Positions 50,048 to 58,587 of a DNA stretch of 64,000 nucleotides are shown here, piece by piece. This DNA is from JACPNO01 sp963825405 (GTDB lineage: Bacteria > Acidobacteriota > Terriglobia > Bryobacterales > Bryobacteraceae). The DNA is taken from the NCBI GenBank assembly GCA_963825405.1, contig CAWGTB010000012.1, positions 62,001 to 126,000 of the forward strand, read 5' to 3'. How positions within the stretch are numbered: the stretch's first letter is position 1; each line of letters begins with the position of its first letter. The notes beneath the pieces are model-generated. The model worked only from the letters and a program-made list of their open reading frames with translations, had not been told where the DNA came from and ran no database searches. Made by a program: the position numbers and the translations under genes.

Positions 50048-52402
50048 TCAGTTATCAGACTCTTGGCGGGCTTTTAATTCCCGGCGGATGTCGAAGTTAT
50101 TCTTGAACCATGTCGGAGTCCGCTTGGTCCATTCGTTCGCGGGATAACGAAGGTGCAGCATTCGGAATGCCTCCCGCGTAGTCTTCCAGGTGTTGACATC
50201 GGCGCAGCCATAATGCCCGCTCCGTACCAGGTTGTGGAGCGCCTCGGGAATGCGGGTGTCGTCGGGGTGCGCCTTCGCGTAGTGAAATACAATTCCAGCC
50301 AGGAAGTCAGTCGCGGCGCTCATGTTTCCGAGTTTTGCGAATTCGCGTTTGGCTTCGGCCGCGATGTCCCCGGACAGGAATTCAGGCGTAATGTGATTGG
50401 TGGAATCTTGCAGAATATTGGGCGTCGGGTCATAACTGTTTGTCACATTGGCTCGGGAATCCAGGGCGAGTTCGATATCCATTGGGCACCACCAGTTGTC
50501 GTGATAGTTGTCCAGCTTGCCGGGCGGAGTCTGGCGGCTGATTCCCGAGGCAAAGTAAGGCCTGGCTTCCGGGCGGCGCAGAAGAAGAAAAGCGGCGGCA
50601 AATCGTCGGCCCTCATCAGTAGTCTCCAGCGGGTAACCGTCAGTCAACGAAGCCAGGTCTGGCTGAGTCGTGGCCAGCTTTCTCGCGATATCGGAGAGCT
50701 CCTCACCGAGCATCAGGCCACGGGTAAACGCAGTCAGCAGCGCCTCGCTTCGCAATTCAGCAGGCATCGAATCCCCCAACGCCGCTTGCTTGAGAAGGCG
50801 GAATGGCGTGTGACGATTAAGGAGCCGGGCGCCATCGCGATCGAAGCGCTCTTCTGTGTTCTTGAATCTCGCGTCTGAGCCCCAGTAAAAGAATGGCTCC
50901 TCGCCCATATTCAGATAAGTTGTGACCATGACCGGCTTCCGCGCCGCAAACTGAACGAAATCCTCGAAAGTCGGAGCCGTTAACATACGCAGGCCGCGAA
51001 ACAAATTCACGCTCGACGGAAGGTCTTTGAGAGTGGAACTTGCGAGCAGTTGGGTTAGCCCGTCGCGAGCGGCCGCCTTGTCCCCGATCTGTTCATAAAT
51101 ACGAAAAAGATGAAAACGGGCTGTCAGGAACGCGGGCGAGCTTTCCGACACGTTGGCTGCGGCCCGCAAGAGACCCTCCTTGCCCGCCGTGGCTGCACCT
51201 GCATGCGCGAGCGCAGCCAGCAGCCATGCGGCAGATCGAGTCTGCTTCCAGCGCTCCAGGCTGTGAGAGAACACCGAGGAATCGCGCGACTGGAAGCAGA
51301 AGATCCAGTCGCTGAGATCGACATCCCGGAACCGGGCTGGATCGCCGGCCACCGGCTTTGAAGGAGCGAAACTCGCGTTGGGATCGGCTTTTCCAATGAC
51401 GCCGTCGTACATGTCGGTGTAGTTCCAAAGCTCCTCGCGAAACCCGTCATCCTGGCCGGTACTCGAAAGCAGGCGCCCGAGTTCTTGGAAGTAGGTCTGA
51501 TCTCTTTGGCGAATCCCGGCCCGTTCCACCAGGTTCCAGGTCATGCCGTGGATCGACGCCAACTTGGAGTCAGCAAGAATGCTTTGCGCTTCTCTCTTGA
51601 GTTGAGGGTCTGCCGTCTGGCCAGTCACCTCATCGCCCGTCATGCGAAGTAGCGCCCGCACGACAAGATATCGGGAAATTGGACTCCACGGGGATACCGC
51701 GTCCTGGCTGACGCGCCGGAAGAGGTCCAAGGCATCCTCGTAATCACCTGCGTAGAAATGGGCTGCAGCGATCTGGTAATCGCGGTCGGCCCGAATGACC
51801 GCCGGCAGATCGGCGGATGCTTTGGATGGGATCGCTTCCGGTCCACCCCCGCAGTTCTGGAAGACCTTGTCCTGGGCCTGAATCCACGACCGGAACGCCC
51901 GGCTGGTTGAGCCGAACCGCACGCGCCGCGCTTGGAGAGTGTGAATCGCGATGCGGAACGCGTCTTCCGCGCAATTGGGGTAAAAGCTGTGGGTGTCAGG
52001 ATCGTAGTACAACTGCCCATTGGTAATGAGCGGCGTGGGCGGAGCGGGCGGAGACTGTATCTCCGAGCGAACGGCCCGCCATTGTGCGGGCCAGTCAGGG
52101 CCGACGTGGCCCCATGAACCCAGGTCATCGCGGTCGTTGTAGTAGTCGCGGGCCTGCTCGCGCTCCCCCGGATTCATGCCAATTCCGTTGAGGTAGCGAT
52201 AGGCGATCACCAGATAGGAGCGCGCGAACGTGGGCTGGAGAACGCCCAGGCGGCCATCGATGAAGCGGCCGCGCGGCAGGTCCGGGTGTCGTTTATAGCT
52301 AAAGACCGCGGTAAAGAAATCGGGCGCGCACGCTTTGCCAAACCACCAGCCGCCCGCTACGGCGATAGCCAGCGAAAGTGCCAACACAATCCGTCGATTC
52401 AC
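50048..52402 (-). CDS. Large protein of unknown function with N-terminal membrane anchor
   Basis: 784 residues from GTG 52402, chosen because it overlaps the upstream stop (GTGA) and opens a membrane/signal segment (RIVLALSLAIAVAGGWWFG). The rest is helical with TPR-like stretches (QIAAAHFYAGDYEDALDLFR, LTARFHLFRIYEQIGDKAAA, AGIVFHYAKAHPDDTRIPEA) and many aromatic and Trp residues, but no recognisable catalytic motif. It is probably a periplasmic repeat protein anchored in the inner membrane. It is co-transcribed with the DUF3142 gene and the pair is bounded by a direct repeat, suggesting they act and moved together. The role is unknown. Confidence 0.7.
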   Translation of the reverse strand: MNRRIVLALSLAIAVAGGWWFGKACAPDFFTAVFSYKRHPDLPRGRFIDGRLGVLQPTFARSYLVIAYRYLNGIGMNPGEREQARDYYNDRDDLGSWGHVGPDWPAQWRAVRSEIQSPPAPPTPLITNGQLYYDPDTHSFYPNCAEDAFRIAIHTLQARRVRFGSTSRAFRSWIQAQDKVFQNCGGGPEAIPSKASADLPAVIRADRDYQIAAAHFYAGDYEDALDLFRRVSQDAVSPWSPISRYLVVRALLRMTGDEVTGQTADPQLKREAQSILADSKLASIHGMTWNLVERAGIRQRDQTYFQELGRLLSSTGQDDGFREELWNYTDMYDGVIGKADPNASFAPSKPVAGDPARFRDVDLSDWIFCFQSRDSSVFSHSLERWKQTRSAAWLLAALAHAGAATAGKEGLLRAAANVSESSPAFLTARFHLFRIYEQIGDKAAARDGLTQLLASSTLKDLPSSVNLFRGLRMLTAPTFEDFVQFAARKPVMVTTYLNMGEEPFFYWGSDARFKNTEERFDRDGARLLNRHTPFRLLKQAALGDSMPAELRSEALLTAFTRGLMLGEELSDIARKLATTQPDLASLTDGYPLETTDEGRRFAAAFLLLRRPEARPYFASGISRQTPPGKLDNYHDNWWCPMDIELALDSRANVTNSYDPTPNILQDSTNHITPEFLSGDIAAEAKREFAKLGNMSAATDFLAGIVFHYAKAHPDDTRIPEALHNLVRSGHYGCADVNTWKTTREAFRMLHLRYPANEWTKRTPTWFKNNFDIRRELKARQESDN

Positions 52403-53163
52403 GGCAGGATAGCCTCTTGCGCCAATCGCACCGTCTCCGGCGACCATCGGTTGGGCTGGGCAAAAAAATACGCGCGCTGGTTTTTCCTGGGTTTGACGTA
52501 GCCTGGTTCAAGATGCATGCCAATGCTCTTGCGGCAGCCTGGATAGGCGAAAGTTCCCCCTCTCGCGAGCTTTGTGATAACGGCAGCCGAGGCTTGTCCC
52601 ATGTCGAAAGCCATCGGAACGATTTCATCGACGGGCACAGCGGTCAGCCAACTGTGAGGCGTCTCGCACCAGGACACCAGAGCGGTCATCGAAAGGAAGA
52701 CATTCGGGTCAAGCCGCCGGCGGACGTCCTGGAGAAGTTGGCGGTAAAAGGGGTATGCGGACTGCGGGGCGTCGAAATCAATCTGAATTCCCTGCGCATG
52801 CGTTAGCGATGCAATTTCGCCGATCATCCTCGCGGAGAGCTGCCTTTGCCGTTCGGAAAATGACGCCTTATCGGTATCATCGGCGCGGTAGTCCAATCTG
52901 ACCACCGCCATCAACCACGTATTTGGCGCCGTCCGGAGAGGCATCTCGCGGGGCGAAGGAACTACGGTGTCTCGTCCCTCGAAGTGAAGACTGAGGGCGA
53001 GATACGCCACTCCGATATCGGAATCCTTCAGGAATCGAAGGTCATTTTCCCCACACCACGACCATAGGACGAGCTTTGGCGGAACGGACTTAGGCGCGGC
53101 AAACAGCGTCAATACACAGCAGAGCCCAGCGGTAACGCGCCAAGCCAACTTCTTGAGCGACAT
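52399..53163 (-). CDS. DUF3142-family exported protein
   Basis: 254 residues from ATG 53163 with a signal peptide (SLKKLAWRVTAGLCCVLTLF). DUF3142 proteins have a TIM-barrel-like fold of unknown function. Motifs: KLVLWSWCGENDLRFLKDSD, GVAYLALSLHF, GIQIDFDAPQSAYPFYRQLL (acidic pair FD at a strand end), FLSMTALVSWCETPHSW and VPMAFDMGQ. These acidic strand ends resemble glycoside-hydrolase-type barrels. The TGA stop overlaps the GTG of the next gene, so translation is coupled with the 784-residue protein. First gene of the repeat-bounded cassette. Confidence 0.75.
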   Translation of the reverse strand: MSLKKLAWRVTAGLCCVLTLFAAPKSVPPKLVLWSWCGENDLRFLKDSDIGVAYLALSLHFEGRDTVVPSPREMPLRTAPNTWLMAVVRLDYRADDTDKASFSERQRQLSARMIGEIASLTHAQGIQIDFDAPQSAYPFYRQLLQDVRRRLDPNVFLSMTALVSWCETPHSWLTAVPVDEIVPMAFDMGQASAAVITKLARGGTFAYPGCRKSIGMHLEPGYVKPRKNQRAYFFAQPNRWSPETVRLAQEAILP

Positions 53164-53232
53164 GAAAGGGGGAGCCGAGCATATTGTAACCCTGAGTCGC
53201 GAAAACCGTCGCGCAAAATTGCGCCGCGGCAC

Positions 53233-53249
53233 ATTAAATTCGGATGAAG
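53233..53249 (+). repeat. 17-bp direct repeat, right copy
   Basis: ATTAAATTCGGATGAAG, identical to 50017-50033. It lies 70 bases upstream of the DUF3142 start codon and 31 bases before the start of the divergent DUF4157 gene. With the left copy it frames 3.2 kb. Confidence 0.6.
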
Positions 53250-53280
53250 GGTGTGCGAATATTGAGGCGTAGGCGGACCC

Positions 53281-55056
53281 TTGAAGGCTTTTGCGCAGAA
53301 ACGGACTCCCCCTCCCGAGCCAGAATCACCGGGCTTGACTCGAGCGAAACCCAAGCCGTGTTTGCCCGGTCCAGCCACATCACGCCGCGCCCACGATTTT
53401 GGCCGAATATCCGTATTTCCTCCGGTGGGAAGGATGCAGGCGAAGCTGATCGTCAACGCCCCCGGCGACATCTACGAGCAGGAAGCGGACACCGTGGCGG
53501 CGCACGTGATGGGCATGCCAGCCACGGCCGTCCCCCCGGTTCGACCCACCGGCAAATTGGTTCAGCGCCAAACAACCGGCGATGCGGACACGCAGAGCGC
53601 CCCGCCGATAGTAGGCGAAGTATTGCGCTCGCCCGGACACGCCTTAAACTCCACCGCGCGCGCATTTTTGGAGCCGCGCTTTGGCCTGGATTTCGCCAGC
53701 ATCAAAATACACTCCGATTCTAAGGCCGCGAATTCCGCGGATGCCGTTCGCGCCCGGGCGTACACGGTTGGGCCACATATTGTTTTCGGGGCGACCGAAT
53801 ATGCTCCGCACTCCGATTCCGGCCGCCGCCTGCTTGCCCATGAGTTGACCCACACCGTGCAGCAGGGTACGGCGCAACCTTGCCTGCAGCGCCAGCCCAA
53901 GACGCCTCCGCCGCCACCAAAAGGCGGCAATATCCTCTACGTCGGTCTGAATAACTATCCGCTGGAAACCGCAGCCCTCAAGAAGCTGTATAAGGACAAG
54001 CCCGTCAACATCACCGAGGTCACGCTAGCTACAGACCCAGCCCACACCGTCAGCGGCGGCAAGACTTTCGATCTAACCAATGACGCCGGCGTGGACGCCT
54101 TTGCCGCCAGTCTCGGCCTCGACAAGACGAAGGCCGCCGCTGCCGCCACTCTGATAAAAGCGATTACCCAACTGGAAGACCGTGACGACACCGCCCACGT
54201 GATGGCCGTCTACGCTCTTACCGAGGCGGATGGACAGGATCGCATGTCTCGCGTCATCCTTTCCGGGCACAGCTTCGGTTCCGATATCTCAGATGCCAAG
54301 TTTGCCAGTCACATCCTGTTTAGCAATCTGAGAGAAATGGCCAATATTTTTCCGAAGGCCGCTGCCCAGACTAAACATGTCTACACCAGTGCCTGCTACG
54401 CAGGCGTCGAAGACAATGTAACGGATTATTTTCGTAAGGCGTTTCCCAATCTCATGACCTTCAGCGGTTGGACGGATCAGTGTCCCACGGAAAAAAGCGG
54501 CGCCGCCGCGGTTGCCGAATGGGCTAAGACGACCGATCCCGACCCCACCACCCTCGCCAAACCAGAGGAGGGCCGATCCAACTGGGCGAGTGGTGTCTAC
54601 CAGGGCGTCGAGAGTTCTGCCCCGTCGGAGACGATGAAGAACCTACGCGATGACGAGTCAAAATTCCTGGAGTACTTCAACGGGGTCAAGGTCGATCCCG
54701 ATGCGCACCGGGGATGGCTGACGACGTACTACGGCCAAGCTCGAACCGCGGACCTGCGCTCATCCTCCATCCGGGGTGCCGACCACGATTACGCTCACCT
54801 ACACGCCGAACAGGCAGTGCGCCTGCGCCTTTGGACCGACTTCATCACCGCATTTTGGAAAACCAATGAGACCAAAATTCGCGCCGGCTATGGCAAGGCC
54901 GCTGTGCCCGATTTTGGAAAGATGACTCGCAAGCAAGCTCTTAAGGCGATTGCCGACTTCCCTAAAGTTGCGAAAGGTACAGACGGCGACATTGCAGAGG
55001 CGCAGAGGCTGCTCGACGGATTAAAGAATCTCGACGAGAAAATCCTTCCGGGTTAA
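53281..55056 (+). CDS. DUF4157 protein with a caspase-like C-terminal domain
   Basis: 591 residues from TTG 53281 (MKAFAQKRTPPPEPES, typical of DUF4157 proteins). No signal peptide. Residues about 113-196 are DUF4157: NSTARAFLEPRFGLDFASIK, then SKAANSADAVRARAYTVGPH and LLAHELTHTVQQ, with a metzincin-like zinc motif HELTH (His187, Glu188, His191). After a Pro-rich linker (205-215), residues about 216-420 resemble a clan CD (caspase/CHAT-like) peptidase fold: VILSGHSFGSD gives His330, and HVYTSACYAGVED gives Cys372 at the end of a strand 42 residues later. DUF4157 is known from effectors of contractile injection systems and polymorphic toxins, so a secreted or injected protease is a real possibility. 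No such system is in this window. The His/Cys reading is inference. Confidence 0.65.
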   Translation: MKAFAQKRTPPPEPESPGLTRAKPKPCLPGPATSRRAHDFGRISVFPPVGRMQAKLIVNAPGDIYEQEADTVAAHVMGMPATAVPPVRPTGKLVQRQTTGDADTQSAPPIVGEVLRSPGHALNSTARAFLEPRFGLDFASIKIHSDSKAANSADAVRARAYTVGPHIVFGATEYAPHSDSGRRLLAHELTHTVQQGTAQPCLQRQPKTPPPPPKGGNILYVGLNNYPLETAALKKLYKDKPVNITEVTLATDPAHTVSGGKTFDLTNDAGVDAFAASLGLDKTKAAAAATLIKAITQLEDRDDTAHVMAVYALTEADGQDRMSRVILSGHSFGSDISDAKFASHILFSNLREMANIFPKAAAQTKHVYTSACYAGVEDNVTDYFRKAFPNLMTFSGWTDQCPTEKSGAAAVAEWAKTTDPDPTTLAKPEEGRSNWASGVYQGVESSAPSETMKNLRDDESKFLEYFNGVKVDPDAHRGWLTTYYGQARTADLRSSSIRGADHDYAHLHAEQAVRLRLWTDFITAFWKTNETKIRAGYGKAAVPDFGKMTRKQALKAIADFPKVAKGTDGDIAEAQRLLDGLKNLDEKILPG

Positions 55057-55093
55057 CATCCATCACGAAGCCGCTACGAAATATCCGGCAACC

Positions 55094-55387
55094 TCATTGG
55101 CCGACGTCGGCTTCATACGGAAAACGATCGATCGCTTTCATGCACTGGGTGAGCGCGTCCATGGTGGAGTGGCCCCAGCCGGTCGGTGTGAACGGCATGG
55201 TCTTCTGATTGGTCTGCTTGTCGGCCTGCGCGAAGAATTTCATGGTCGGGTCCGGAGGCGTTACGTATTCCTTGACGGTGATCAGGAACTCGATCTCGCC
55301 TTCGGCCTGCCGCTTCTTCATGGAGAAATACTCCAACCTGCATAGCTGTACAGAGGCATGATGCTGCGCAAACATCCACTCGGGCAC
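55094..55387 (-). CDS. Small hypothetical protein, 97 residues
   Basis: GTG 55387 is chosen because AAGGAGA lies 6 bases upstream; the upstream in-frame GTG 55393 would be too close to it. The protein is a mixed alpha/beta chain (PEWMFAQHHASVQLCRLEYF, then GEIEFLITVKEYVTPPDP) with no signal peptide. It converges on the DUF4157 gene with a 37-base gap. I do not recognise a family. It could be a stand-alone cytoplasmic protein or an antidote of the neighbouring protein, but it is on the other strand and nothing supports the latter directly. Confidence 0.55.
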   Translation of the reverse strand: MPEWMFAQHHASVQLCRLEYFSMKKRQAEGEIEFLITVKEYVTPPDPTMKFFAQADKQTNQKTMPFTPTGWGHSTMDALTQCMKAIDRFPYEADVGQ

Positions 55388-55559
55388 GGACACTCTCCTT
55401 GGCTGAGTTTAGCAGAGACCGGGAATCCCAGATAGGGACCAGACGTTCCAGATCGCTGTTCCAGTTTGGTGCCAATCGGCCGATTGAACGGCACCCGATC
55501 CTGAAACTAAGTGGTTTCCCTGCTTTTCGCGAGTGGTCCTCAGGGTGCACTTATACGGT

Positions 55560-55580
55560 TGCCGGCCGCAATCACCGGCA
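55560..55580 (+). promoter_or_regulatory. Small hairpin in the leader of the sigma-factor gene
   Basis: TGCCGG (55560-55565), a 9-base loop and CCGGCA (55575-55580), followed by GGCC-GCG-GGCC at 55604-55614. The two small stem-loops lie in the 248-base leader of the sigma gene. They do not match a riboswitch I know; a structured leader is possible. Confidence 0.25.
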
Positions 55581-55635
55581 CTCTTAAAAGCGCCCAGCCG
55601 TTTGGCCGCGGGCCGAAAACTCAAAAGGACAGAGC

Positions 55636-56400
55636 ATGCCAGTGCAAAGTGTAGCGCCACGCCGCAAAGCTAAAATCTCGCTCGCCGTGCGGGACCGGAT
55701 CGTTCTGGCTCACCTTTCGCTGGTGAAAGCCATTGCGGTGCGTGTGCATGAGAATCTACCCGTGCACGTCGATTTGGACGACCTGGTACATGCCGGTGTC
55801 CTCGGCCTGTTCGATGCCGCCAGCAAGTACAATCCGGCCAAGAAAGTGGTTTTCCATAGCTACGCCAAGTACCGGATCAAGGGCGCCATCCTGGACAGCT
55901 TGCGGCAGCTCGACTGGGCCTCGCGCGACTTGCGCAAACGCCAGAAGATGGTGGAAGCAATTACGCGGGAACTGGCCGCCAAACTCGAGCGCACGCCCAC
56001 CGAAGCCGAAATCGCCGAAAAGATGGGCGTCGGCATGGATCGCTGGCGCCGCATGGCGATGGAGCTGCGTACGGTTGGGTTGGTCTCAGCCTCTGGCTAC
56101 GCCTCCGACGCCGAAGGCGCGACCGCCCCGGAGTTTCCCGCCAAGCAGGATAGCCAGCCCGACAATATGTGCGCCCATGAGCAACTACGCCACGTGCTGT
56201 CGGAGGCCATGCAAACCCTGCCCGAGCGCTATCGCAAAGTGGTGGTGCTGTATTACACCCGCGAGCTTACTATGAAGGAGATCGGCGGCCTGATGGGAAT
56301 CAATGAGAGCCGGGTCTCGCAAATCCACAAAACCGCTCTGGAGAAAATGGCGGTGGCGTTGCATTCGGTCGGCATACACTCGACCGAAGCGCTGGTGTAA
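55636..56400 (+). CDS. RNA polymerase sigma factor of the FliA/WhiG type
   Basis: 254 residues of the sigma-70 family, group 3. Region 2 (VLAHLSLVKAIAVRVHENLP, then VDLDDLVHAGVLGLFDAASK, FHSYAKYRIKGAILDSLRQL and DWASRDLRKRQK) is the hallmark of FliA/WhiG, including the DWxxR block. Region 3 is KLERTPTEAEIAEKMGV. Region 4 closes with LPERYRKVVVLYYTRELTMK, then EIGGLMGINESRVSQIHKTA. No flagellar gene is visible in the window, so it may control another regulon. ATG 55636 follows AAAAGGACAGAGC, a moderate ribosome site. Confidence 0.9.
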   Translation: MPVQSVAPRRKAKISLAVRDRIVLAHLSLVKAIAVRVHENLPVHVDLDDLVHAGVLGLFDAASKYNPAKKVVFHSYAKYRIKGAILDSLRQLDWASRDLRKRQKMVEAITRELAAKLERTPTEAEIAEKMGVGMDRWRRMAMELRTVGLVSASGYASDAEGATAPEFPAKQDSQPDNMCAHEQLRHVLSEAMQTLPERYRKVVVLYYTRELTMKEIGGLMGINESRVSQIHKTALEKMAVALHSVGIHSTEALV

Positions 56401-56410
56401 GCGCGCGGTC

Positions 56411-58047
56411 TTAATCCGACAACGTGAACAGATACGAGCACATGTTTTCCATCTCGCTTGGAGTGAAGCGATATGGCGGCATCACCGATCCCGGCGACAG
56501 CGCCTGCGGATTGCGGAAATGGCGTTCTACCCAGGCGCGATCCCGGCGCCGGCGTAAACCGTTGAGCGGCGGTCCCAGCTTCATCCCCGACCCATTCACG
56601 ACGTGGCAGCTCCCGCATTGGCGGGCCTGGTAAATCAACGCGCCCTGTACCGCAAAATCGGGCGCGGATTGCAGCGCCTCGGCATTCTGCGGGTTCAGCT
56701 TGAGCAGAAATGCCGCCAGCGTATTCAATTGCCCATCGTTCAATAGAATCGACGGCATGGAACTGCCGGGCACCATGGCTGCCGGCCGTTTGAAATGCTG
56801 GATCATCCAGGCGGCGGACTTGTGGATGTTACCCGCCAAATCCGGACCTTCCTTGGCTTTGCCGCCCCCTACTGTATGGCAGTTCACGCAGTTCTCCTGG
56901 CGGAAATAGCCGATCCCAGCCAGCTCGACCGGTGTGAGCTGAATCCATTCAGTGGGTTGCGAGAAATCAACGGTAGCGGCGAGATCCGGTTTGGGAGTGG
57001 AACGAACGGCCGCGGCAGTCAGCCCGGCCCAGCCGATCGCCAGCAGCATCACCGCGGCGACCGCTCCGGTGCGCTCGGTCACGCGGCGGGCTTTGCCGCG
57101 ATCGACAAACGGCAGCAGGATCAGGGCGACAATCGCCAGCGTTGGCAGCACCACGCTGCCCAGCACTTCGAGCGGCCCGTCGAAGAACTTGAGGGTCTGA
57201 AAGAGAAACAGGAAATACCACTCGGGCCGCGGAATGTAGGTGGTGTCGGTAGGGTCGGCCAGCCGCTCCAGCGGGCACGCGCACCACAATCGCCAGAACG
57301 AACAGAATCACGAAGGCCGTGAAAATGGCGACGGTGTCTTTGAAAACCTGCTCGGGAAAAAACTTCTTCGGCGGGCGGTTTCGTCTTCCGGCTGCGGCGC
57401 CACGCCGTGCTTGCGCACCAGGTAAATGTGCAGGACGATCAGCAGGGTGGTGGCCGGCGGCAGCAGCAGCACGTGCAGCCCGTAGAAGCGCGCGAAGGTC
57501 ACCACGCCGACTTCCCCGCCGAAGCTGCCCAGCAGCCGGCTGAGATAAGGACCCAGCAGCGGCGCCTGGGCGGCGATCTGCGTCGCTACCACGGTGCCCC
57601 AGTACGCGCGATTGTCCCAGGGCAGCAGATATCCGGTCAGCCCGTAGGCCAGCGTCAGCAGCAGCAGGACCACGCCCACCATCCAGGTCGCCTCCCGCGG
57701 CTTCTTGTACGCGCCGTAGAGGAAGACCTGCACCATGTGCAGCACCACGATGACGATCATCATGCTGGCGCCCCAGTGATGCAGGCCGCGCATGAGCGGC
57801 CCGCCGGTGACTTCCGTCAGGATGTAGCGCAGGCTGTTGTAGGCGTCGCCGGGCGTGGGCGCGTAGTTGAACGCCAGCAGGGCGCCGGTGAAGGCCTGGA
57901 TCAGGAACAGGAAAACGGCCACGCTGCCGAACACCTGATGCCAGCCGCTGGAGGCGGGAATTTCTTCCAGAGGAAATTGCGAACCGCGCTCTCCAGGCCG
58001 GTGCGATGATCCAGCCAATTCAGCAGCCGCCTCGGCCAGTCTTTCAC
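56411..58047 (-). CDS. Cytochrome b/c fusion subunit of a Rieske/cytochrome b complex (three frameshifts)
   Basis: Quinol-oxidising bc-type complex. Read across frames, about 545 residues from GTG 58047: VKDWPRRLLNWLDHRTGLES, then cytochrome b (SSGWHQVFGSVAVFLFLIQA; heme-ligand helices with GLHHWGASMMIVIVVLHMVQ and FYGLHVLLLPPATTLLIVLH; GYLLPWDNRAYWG). The subunit-IV-like part follows (YIPRPEWYFLFLFQTLKFF, carrying the PEWY quinol motif). The C-terminus is two c-type heme domains (CVNCHTV, CGSCHVV) with late Met ligands. Frames change near 57975, 57370 and 57270, with no sequence lost. GTG 58047 overlaps the stop of the Rieske gene (GTGA). Membrane-embedded, last gene of this operon. Confidence 0.85.
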
Positions 58048-58538
58048 GCTGTCGGCTCCGATTCTTTCAGCGCCCGGACGAAGAGCTTGCCGTTTTCCGT
58101 GCGGCTTTCATAGCGGTCCAGCGGCCGCGGCGCCGGTCCCGAAATCACCCGGCCGTCAGGGCCAAATTCCGACGAATGGCAGGGGCAGAGAAACTCAGCC
58201 TTGGCCGCTTCCCAGTGATACGCGCAGCCCAGATGCGTGCACTGCGGCCCGAAAGCTACCACCTGATCGCCCAACTTCACCACCCAGGCCGTGCGCTGCT
58301 CGCTCGAGAGCTTCCACCCGTCCCGGCGTATTTGCCGGAAGGTCAGCTCGAGGGGAACGTGATCCGCCAGTTTCTCGACGTCGCCGGCTTCCACCCAGTC
58401 TTCGCGGCTGCGCAGTTTAGGCGGCAGCAGCAGATATACCAACGCCGGCGCCGTCAACGCTGCGCTCAGCAGCGCCCACAGCCCGTAGATGAAGCTGAGA
58501 TAAAAACTACGGCGGCTGGTGGGGGAGGATTCGCTCAT
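58044..58538 (-). CDS. Rieske iron-sulfur protein
   Basis: 164 residues from ATG 58538. One N-terminal membrane anchor (SFYLSFIYGLWALLSAALTA) holds the domain at the periplasmic face. The [2Fe-2S] cluster motifs are complete: CTHLGCAYHW and CPCHSSEFGPDGRV. It transfers electrons from quinol to the cytochrome part of the complex. The stop overlaps the cytochrome b/c start, which fixes the operon order. The frame continues upstream to 58805, but that part is antisense-like and would not carry the anchor at the N-terminus. TACAAT on the minus strand (58546-58551) is a possible -10. Confidence 0.93.
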   Translation of the reverse strand: MSESSPTSRRSFYLSFIYGLWALLSAALTAPALVYLLLPPKLRSREDWVEAGDVEKLADHVPLELTFRQIRRDGWKLSSEQRTAWVVKLGDQVVAFGPQCTHLGCAYHWEAAKAEFLCPCHSSEFGPDGRVISGPAPRPLDRYESRTENGKLFVRALKESEPTA

Positions 58539-58587
58539 CACTTTTATTGTAGAAAAGGCTTGCTGGTAAGGAATGTGAAAAATCGTT

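Noticed and set aside
55541..55620. Possible cyclic-di-GMP riboswitch before the sigma gene
   Set aside because: Hairpins are present, but the conserved riboswitch core sequences are absent.
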